Shown: positions 58,173-64,000 of the stretch, piece after piece
Layout of the letters: each line of letters opens with the position of its first letter
Numbering within the stretch: position 1 is the stretch's first letter
Origin: Paralithodes platypus
Lineage: Eukaryota; Arthropoda; Malacostraca; Decapoda; Lithodidae
Direction: 5' to 3'
Length of the DNA stretch: 64,000 bases
NCBI GenBank assembly: GCA_032716605.1
Contig: CM064480.1
Span: forward strand, 49,199,386 to 49,263,385
Notes under the pieces: generated by a model
Seen by the model: the letters and a program-made list of their open reading frames with translations, nothing else
What the model was told of the DNA's origin: nothing
The model's database searches: none
Program-made: the position numbers and the translations under genes

Positions 58173-59288
58173 TTATGTCACTGCTGCTTCTTCTCGGATG
58201 GCGTTTTTTGATCCATGGCTGCGGACTGCTTCGTGTAGGAGACGACCCATGCGTGCTGAACCCACAGGGTTTAGATGAGTGCCATCCTTGCGGAACAGAG
58301 TAGGCTGGTTGTAGAAGTTGTCCCAGAGGTTGATGAATTCAACTTCTTCCCTCAGACACAAATGTTTTAGTCGGCTATTTGTGCTGAAAGCCTTGTCGTA
58401 GAATTTGTCAGGTGCGTCGATCTTGGGGAGAATGCCTGAGATGATGATATTCCTTGACTTGTTTTTGTAGTGCTGGATCATCTTGCGATATTTCTCCATC
58501 AACTCTTCGGATCTGGTGCGCATGACGTCATTTGAACCAGCATGGATGACAAAAAGGGTATTTTCATTTGCATCCTTTGTGGTATCTTCGAAGGCTTCCA
58601 CAATGTCGTCCAGTCCAGCTCCTGGGATGCAAAATCTTTTTCGTTGATTTGGGACTCTGTCGCAGAACTCTTCGACCTGTCCTCGTAGGATGGAATCCCC
58701 CACGAGCCTGGTCTCTTCTGGTTCGTCTTCCATCTCTACCAATATCTCAAATCTGTTGGACATTGTGACTGGTAGATGAGACCTTTTCTGCGTTGGCCGT
58801 GCACCATTCCTCACTGGTGTAAATCCGGAAACCTGTGGTGGCGGGACTCTACGTACAGGTCGGGGAGAGGAGTGGTTAGAACGGGGGCGAGGGGTTGGTA
58901 CTGTTCGTGCTAGCAGGCTTCTTGCACGAGGAGTGGGGGAGAGACTAAGGTGAACAGGGCGGCTGTCCTGGTTTGATGTCGGCTCAGGTTCATCAGAAGC
59001 ATCTGCTGCAGTGTCTACTGCAGGTGTTGGATTGTTGGCAGATGACGTTGGGGCGGTGGTGGATGCTGGAGTTGAAACAATTTGAGTTAGTGATACTCCA
59101 ACGTTGAGTGTTACAAACTCTTGGAGTGATTCCAGCTTCCTGGTGAGGGCGTTGATCTTGTTGAGGGCTTCATCCAATTTTGCTGTCAAATCCCCTCGTT
59201 GCTGGCAGAGTCGGCAGACTTGTGGATCGGCAGGAGCAAACATGGAAGCACCAAACCTACCGGCGCAGTTCGTACAGGCACGAGGCAT
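58173..59288 (-). CDS. CR1 ORF1: zinc-finger, coiled-coil and SGNH-esterase protein
   Basis: A 371-residue intact ORF from the ATG at 59288. Two CxxC pairs (C5-C8, C25-C28) form a likely zinc finger, followed by a heptad-type helix (~35-58, LTAKLDEALNKINALTRK) and a long Thr/Pro/Ser-rich linker. The SGNH domain has GDSI (Ser 199), PGAG, GSND (Asn 253) and DGTH (Asp 335, His 338). The zinc finger is absent from the ORF1 at 17.5 kb, which is the main architectural difference. Probably an RNA-binding or multimerising partner of ORF2; the esterase substrate is unknown. Confidence 0.88.
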   Translation of the reverse strand: MPRACTNCAGRFGASMFAPADPQVCRLCQQRGDLTAKLDEALNKINALTRKLESLQEFVTLNVGVSLTQIVSTPASTTAPTSSANNPTPAVDTAADASDEPEPTSNQDSRPVHLSLSPTPRARSLLARTVPTPRPRSNHSSPRPVRRVPPPQVSGFTPVRNGARPTQKRSHLPVTMSNRFEILVEMEDEPEETRLVGDSILRGQVEEFCDRVPNQRKRFCIPGAGLDDIVEAFEDTTKDANENTLFVIHAGSNDVMRTRSEELMEKYRKMIQHYKNKSRNIIISGILPKIDAPDKFYDKAFSTNSRLKHLCLREEVEFINLWDNFYNQPTLFRKDGTHLNPVGSARMGRLLHEAVRSHGSKNAIREEAAVT

Positions 59289-59330
59289 GGTGATGACGTG
59301 ATGTTGAGCCTATTAGGGATACTTTAAAGC

Positions 59331-59672
59331 CTTTGTTACCATCAGGGGTATTTAGAAACCTTTAGTTTAGTTACTTCAATCTCTGCAGTTGTCTTTGAGT
59401 TAGCTGTGGGCAGAAAACTAATTTTGGAGAGGTAATTATAAGAGTGAGAGAACTCTATTTCTTATTGCTAATCTGGCAACCTCTGCATCATATGAGCGTG
59501 AAAGGGTTAAGATTTTTTCTCTCTCTCTCTCTCATTAGTAATACTCAGACTACTACTACACACAGAGATTCATACTCAGAAATACACAGGATAGATTAAT
59601 ACCAATACTCAACTAATGCTCACAATTTCACATAGTACGGAACCAGCATAGACTGCAACAGTAGTGCGTGAA
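59331..59672. other. CR1 upstream flank
   Basis: Likely 5' UTR and flank of the minus-strand CR1. GAAAGGGTTAAG at 59500-59512 is a TTAACCCTTTC terminus in reverse. A short CTCTCTCT run is at 59519-59534. No ORF. Confidence 0.45.
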
Positions 59673-59778
59673 GACACACTAGCAGAGTAAGGACCCAAGA
59701 TTATACGTTTCACCTTGAAAACTTCAGGAGGCGAAACGCTGAATAAACTTAATTGGGTCCTTACTCTGCTACTGTGTC
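59673..59778. repeat. 106-bp hairpin with nested inner inverted repeat
   Basis: GACACACTAGCAGAGTAAGG plus ACCCAA (59673-59698) faces its complement at 59753-59778 with one mismatch. The loop contains CGTTTC...GAAACG. It may be a tiny foldback element; no target duplication recognised. Confidence 0.85.
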
Positions 59779-60480
59779 TGTATCAATAGAGTACCCACAT
59801 CATACAAGTTACAAAAATCCCCCAACATACAGAGAACAGCGATATATACGGACTCATCCGCAGCCCACCCTCACCTTTGTCACACTCGGGGAACAATGGC
59901 ACACGTACCTGAAGGAGAAAAACAAGTTGTTTAATACATTTGACGCTTAATGAAAACAAGTACCAGTATAATACAAAAAATATACATAGTTAAAAATGTA
60001 TCTATATATATATATACCGGGTATATATATATATATATATATATACCGGGTATATATATATATATATAAAGGGGAGGGGGTCAGGAGGCAATTGGATATT
60101 ATGTAAAGGCATTGAGGGTAGAACGAAATTTCATACTTTACTTTTTTCTGTCGGTATACTTTGTGATTTTCAAGTAGACCTTGTGAGCTCTCATCGCCAA
60201 ACACACACCCTTGCCAATCCTAGCCATAATACACGGGTTTGATTCATCATTCTCCCGGTCAATATGATAATTTTGTATCTCTATAATGAACGAATTAATT
60301 AATCCGTACATTCGGCTGTGTGTGTGTGTGTGTGTCTGTGTGTGTGTGTGTTTATATAAGCTCTCCCCATCAAGCACACAGCCTTTCCAATCCAAACTAA
60401 GCCATCCTAGCATATTACACGGGTTAGACTAATCCCTCTCCTGGCCAGTATGATAGTTATATTACTCTATTATGGACTCA
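59779..60480. other. Gene-free, with TA (59998-60068) and GT (60317-60352) repeats
   Basis: The TA tract carries two ACCGGGTA interruptions about 34 bp apart. Two related CTCATCGCCAAACACACACC / CCCATCAAGCACACAGCC segments with ACACGGGTT ends at 60190-60440 suggest an imperfect ~200-bp duplication. Confidence 0.6.
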
Positions 60481-60484
60481 TTAA

Positions 60485-60802
60485 GGGGAGGTATTTACTT
60501 TGTTCCCTAGACCTCCATCAAGCTTAAAATTACACCCCCTTGAGTCCCTTTCAAGATAAATTTGTACATTTTTCGGTAGAAAAATGTCCCGGCCAAAGGC
60601 CGGTTCCTCTTAAATTACAGGCTCGCTATCGCTCGCCAGGATAAAATCGACACTTGATTTGCACGAAAGGTCTTAATATGGGGTGAAAGTTCTTAAAATC
60701 GCTAAACTAATGGGGCAAACGTTTTATAATATCAAAAGCAATGGGGCTAAACATGAGGGAGAAAGGGGTCAAGCAAAAAATCCCTCAAGTGGAGATCTCC
60801 CC
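60485..60802 (+). mobile_element. GGGG-type TTAA MITE (318 bp)
   Basis: TTAA at 60481-60484 and 60803-60806; ends GGGGAGGTATTTACTTTG and GTGGAGATCTCCCC. Includes CCCTAGACCTCCATCAAGCT, CATTTTTCGGTAGAAAAATG, CCCGGCCAAAGGCCGG and CAGGCTCGCTATCGCTCGCC. A good consensus-like copy. Confidence 0.88.
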
Positions 60803-60842
60803 TTAAGCTGTGTATTCTACCATATCCATTTGAGGGAGAGAC

Positions 60843-61090
60843 AGTGTGTGTGTTTGTGTGTCTATTTACCTAATTGTGTGTGTGTGTGGAGGGGGGGGGG
60901 GGGGGGTGAAAGTAAGAGTGAGTGCGTGTGGGAGAGAGAGAGAAAAATAGTGTGTACGTGTGTAGAGAGAGTGGGTGTGTATGCGTGTGTGTAGAGAGAG
61001 AGAAAGTGTGTGTGTGTGTGTGTTAGATAGAGTGAGTGAATGATTGTGTGTGTGTGTGTCGCTATATATGTATTGTGAAAGAGAGTGATA
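60843..61090 (+). repeat. GT/GA-rich simple repeats with a G-run
   Basis: GTGTGT blocks, a G-run at about 60891-60907 and GAGAGA blocks. ORFs across it are spurious. Confidence 0.9.
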
Positions 61091-61250
61091 GTGTATGTGT
61101 GAGAGAGGATATAAATGTGTTAACGAGTGATTGTATATGAGTGAAAACACAAACCCCAGTCAACCCAATATTACACACTCCAACCCATGTTCCCCATACG
61201 GTACACCACAACCCAATATCATGTTATCAAGACCCCAGCCTCCAAATTAT

Positions 61251-61564
61251 GGGGAGGTTTTTACTTTTGCTCCCTAGACTTCTATCACCCTTATAAAAAT
61301 ACCCCCAAGAACCCCCTTCTAGATAAATGTGTAAATTTGTTGGTAGAAAAATGTCCCGGCCTTCTCCTATATTATCGGCTCACTATCGCTCGCCATGAAC
61401 AAAATCGACACCTAAATGGCACAAAAGGTCTTAAATTTTTACAGGAAGGTCTTGAAATCACAAAACTGATGAGGCGAACGGCTTAAAAACTAATAGGTCT
61501 AAACATGAGGGAGATGGGGGGGTCCAGAAATAAAACCTCTAAAGTTAAAATCTCCCCCCCCCCC
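61251..61564 (+). mobile_element. GGGG-type MITE, diverged ends
   Basis: Left end TTATGGGGAGGTTTTTAC, right end AAATCTCCCCCC followed by AACTTAA. Family blocks are present but with deletions (the GGCCGAAGGCC part is shortened). The left TTAA is changed to TTAT. Confidence 0.75.
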
Positions 61565-61687
61565 AACTTAATTACACCTTGGGATTAAATGCCCCAACAT
61601 TTCCGTTGGCGTGTACAAATGGCCAAAAGAATAATGGAGAATCGATTAGTGCGAGGGATTCAATTAGGCCCAATTAGTTATGAAATC

Positions 61688-61904
61688 TTAAGACGTTCTC
61701 CCCCATTTGTTTGGCGTTTTTAGACCTTTCGCCCTATCTATGTGTCGATTTTTCCCTGGCGAGTGATAGCGAGCCCCGACTTTAGGAGAAATCGGCCTTC
61801 GCACGGGGCATTTTTCTACCGAAAATGTACACATTTACCCAGAAGGGTGGTCTGGGGGGTATATATATTTAAAGCTTGATAGAGGACTAGGGTGCAAATA
61901 AATG
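61688..61904 (-). mobile_element. GGGG-type MITE fragment
   Basis: Reverse-orientation blocks: TTTGGCGTTTTTAGACC, CCCTGGCGAGTGATAGCGAG, CGGCCTTCGCACGGGGC, TACCGAAAATGTAC and AAGCTTGATAGAGGACTAGG. Ends not seen. Confidence 0.7.
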
Positions 61905-62010
61905 AAAACAATTAGATGTAACGGTAATAATACATATAAAACAATTAGATGTAACGGTAATAATACATATAAAACAATTAGATGTAACGGTAATAATACA
62001 TATAAAACAA
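61905..62010 (+). repeat. 33-bp tandem repeat, 3 copies plus partial
   Basis: AAAACAATTAGATGTAACGG starts at 61905, 61938 and 61971; a partial copy is at 62004. Essentially identical copies, so recent. Confidence 0.95.
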
Positions 62011-62109
62011 ATAAATAATATAACGTGCCCTTAATTACACCTTGGGAATAAATGGCCGAAAATTTATGTGAGCGTGATCAAATGGCCGAAAGAATAATGG
62101 AAAACCGAT

Positions 62110-62715
62110 AAGTGCGAGGGATTCGATTAGTGCGAGGGATTCGATTAGTACGCGGTATTCAATAAGTGCGAGGGATTCGATTAGTGCGAGGGATTCGATT
62201 AGTATGCGGTATTCAATAAGTGCGAGGGATTCGATTAGTGCGCGGGATTCGATTAGTGCGAGGAATTCAATTAGTGCGAGAGATTCGATTAGTGCGAGAG
62301 ATTCGATTAGTGTGAGGGATTCGATTAGTGCGCAGGATTCAATTAGTGCGAGGGATTCAATTAGTGTGAGGGATTCAATTAGTGCGAGGGATTCAATTAG
62401 TGCGCGGTATTCAATAAGTGCGAGGGATTCGATTAGTGCGAGGAATTCAATTAGTGCGAGAGATTCGATTAGTGTGAGGGATTCGATTAGTGCGAGGGAT
62501 TCAATTAGTGCGCGGGATTCAATTAGTGTGAGGGATTAAGTTAGTGCAAGGCATTCAATTAGTGCGAGGGATTCAATTAATGAGAGGGATTCAATTAGTG
62601 CAAGGGATTCAATTAGTGCAAGGGATTCAATTAGTGCGAGGGATTCAATTAGTACGAGGGATTCAATTAGTACGAGGGAATCGATTAGTGCGAGGGGTTC
62701 AATTAGGCGATGGGC
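62110..62715 (+). repeat. 18-bp minisatellite, ~33 copies
   Basis: GATTCGATTAGTGCGAGG and variants (GCGCGG, GTGAGG, TTCAATTAG). Because 18 is a multiple of three, a frame stays open as SISARD repeats over 112 codons (62204-62539); it has no start context or neighbours suggesting a gene. Confidence 0.95.
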
Positions 62716-62759
62716 GGAGAGGGGACAAGAGAGTAAAACGTAATTATCCTCCGCTTTAT

Positions 62760-63119
62760 GGGGAGATGGGTCGTTTTTCTGGGCGCCTTCTCCCTCTTGC
62801 TTAGCCCCTTTTAGTGTTCAGATTTTCAGACGTTCAGCCCATTAGTTTGGCGATTTTAAGATCTTTCGCCCCTTTTCTCTGTCGATATTAAGACTTTTCG
62901 TGTCATTTAGGTGTCGATTTTTTCCTGGCGAGCGAAAGCGAGCCTATAATTTAGGAGGAACCAGCCTTCGCCCGAGAAATGTTTCTACCGTAAAATGAAC
63001 AACTGTATCTTTAAGGGGGATACTGGGGTTGTTTGTTGAAGTTTGATGGGTGTTTAGGAAGGAAACTAGAAAAATAACCAATAAATGAAAAAATCGACCA
63101 AAAAGTGAACCATCCCCCC
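62760..63119 (-). mobile_element. GGGG-type MITE (360 bp)
   Basis: Left end GGGGAGATGGGTCGTTTTT, right end AAGTGAACCATCCCCCC with TTAA at 63120-63123 (left side TTTA). Reverse-orientation family blocks include GGCGAGCGAAAGCGAGCC and GTGTCGATTTTTTCCTGG. Confidence 0.8.
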
Positions 63120-63299
63120 TTAATGCATAAATTGTGTTTACGTGGCATGCGTAAATAAGCGTAATTATGCGTAATAGTGTGCTGTTACTTAATGTGTTGT
63201 ATTAATCCGTAATTAGTACCGGTATTAAATCCACATTAGATGAGAATATTAATACCGTACGTACGTCTGTATTATTGCTATAATCACTTGTTTTAAGTA

Positions 63300-63550
63300 T
63301 TTTTTTTGTTTTCCTGAACCCCTTTCTGTCTCATGTTTAGCCCCATTAGTGTTAAGATTTTAAGACGTTCACCCCATTTCTTTGTCATCTTTAAGACATT
63401 TCGTGCCATTTAGTAGTCGATTTCTTCCTGGCGAGCAATAATGATCCTGTAATTTAGGAGGAACCGGGCTTTGGGCGAAGCATTTTCAACTGATAAATGT
63501 TTAAATGTTTCTAAAAGGGGGGTATTGGGTGGATTTTTTAAGCTTAAGGG
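63300..63550 (-). mobile_element. GGGG-type MITE, truncated
   Basis: Blocks TAGCCCCATTAGTGTTAAG, TTCGTGCCATTTAG, TTCCTGGCGAGCAATA, GGAACCGGGCTTTGGGCG and AAAGGGGGGTATTGGG. The conserved GGCTCGCTATCGCTCGCC part is mutated. Confidence 0.7.
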
Positions 63551-63584
63551 GGAAGGGGCGTGTGTATTTCTTCATATATATAAA

Positions 63585-63586
63585 AA

Positions 63587-63650
<64 letters not shown>

Positions 63651-63682
63651 ATACTGTCTATATATATATATATATATTTTAT
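63585..63682. repeat. (TA)n microsatellite
   Basis: Two TA runs separated by CTGTC. Confidence 0.95.
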
Positions 63683-63689
63683 AATGTTC

Positions 63690-64000
63690 TTAGTTTCCTC
63701 CTTTGACCTCCATCAAGTTTACCCGCCCACCCTCCCACGACCCTCCTTCAAGATAAATTTGTACATTTTTCGATAGAAAAAGTTCCCGGCCGAAGGCCGG
63801 TTTCCTTTTAAATAACAGGCTCGCTATCGCTCGCCAGGAAAAATTGACACCTAAATTAAACGAAAGGTCTTAATATTGACAAAGAAATAGGGCGAAAGGT
63901 CTTAAAATCGCAAAACTAATGGGACGAACGTCATAAAATCTGAAAACTAATGGGGCTAAACATGAGGGAGGAGGGGGGACCATAACAAGAACGACCCCTC
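63690..64000 (+). mobile_element. GGGG-type MITE, cut by the window end
   Basis: TTTGACCTCCATCAAGTT, TACATTTTTCGATAGAAAAA, CCCGGCCGAAGGCCGG, CAGGCTCGCTATCGCTCGCC, AATAGGGCGAAAGGTC, AAACTAATGGGGCTAAAC in family order. The right terminus is beyond 64000. Confidence 0.82.

Larger units (their letters stand above)
55000..59330 (-). mobile_element. Second CR1-type LINE, both ORFs
   Basis: Minus-strand order is ORF1 (59288-58173), 81-bp spacer, ORF2 (58091-55213), then ~200 bp of 3' UTR. It is clearly divergent from the 17-21-kb CR1 in protein sequence but shares architecture. The 1-2386 fragment is a near-identical sister copy. Outer limits are estimated; no octamer tail was recognised on the 3' side. 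Confidence 0.8.

Overview
The window reads as repeat-dominated, AT-rich nuclear DNA of an arthropod, most likely a decapod crustacean. Reasons: CR1-type LINEs whose ORF1 carries an SGNH-esterase domain, a LINE reverse-transcriptase tail of a kind I know as abundant in decapods, AGGCCTA-rich unique DNA, many simple repeats, and a few TTAGG-type arthropod telomere-like motifs. The phylum is an inference. I find no host gene I can name; essentially every protein-coding signal belongs to a mobile element.

Layout. 1-8.5 kb: a tandem array of a ~1.17-kb unit (GAT-type minisatellite, hairpin core, conserved ~400-bp tail), hit by two 5'-truncated CR1 insertions; one CR1 is itself split by a 1.8-kb solo LTR with a 4-bp target duplication. 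8.5-12.5 kb: MITEs, a 32-bp tandem repeat, an unrecognised frameshifted ORF, palindromic versions of the array unit, and a clean TTAA-flanked piggyBac-like MITE. 12.6-16.4 kb: a foldback-element family, partly inside a ~2-kb inverted duplication. 16.4-21.65 kb: a nearly complete CR1 LINE (ORF1 esterase, ORF2 endonuclease/RT, 8-bp 3' repeats). 21.9-24.9 kb: ~16 copies of a ~188-bp tandem repeat. 25.2-28.2 kb: a GC-rich piggyBac transposase with all three catalytic Asp and the C-terminal zinc domain, broken by one frame change. 30.5-32.5 kb: a MULE transposon with TIRs, 9-bp target duplication and an uninterrupted 484-aa transposase. 33.6-39.3 kb: a MITE, two decayed LINE fragments, a long hairpin and a tRNA-headed SINE. 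39.8-47.5 kb: a 7.6-kb satellite of 38/28-bp monomers in three higher-order copies. 47.5-54.2 kb: MITEs and minisatellites. 55-59.5 kb: a second, divergent CR1 on the minus strand with both ORFs. 59.5-64 kb: MITEs and minisatellites.

Relationships. Autonomous elements (two CR1 lineages, a MULE, a piggyBac) sit beside non-autonomous ones that may use such machinery: two TTAA-flanked MITE families (piggyBac-type target), foldbacks and a SINE. Single-base frame breaks in three otherwise intact ORFs, and a patch of homopolymer dropouts at 5.0-5.5 kb, could be mutations or unpolished assembly; the sequence alone cannot separate these. Boundaries given as approximate are where similarity stops by eye.
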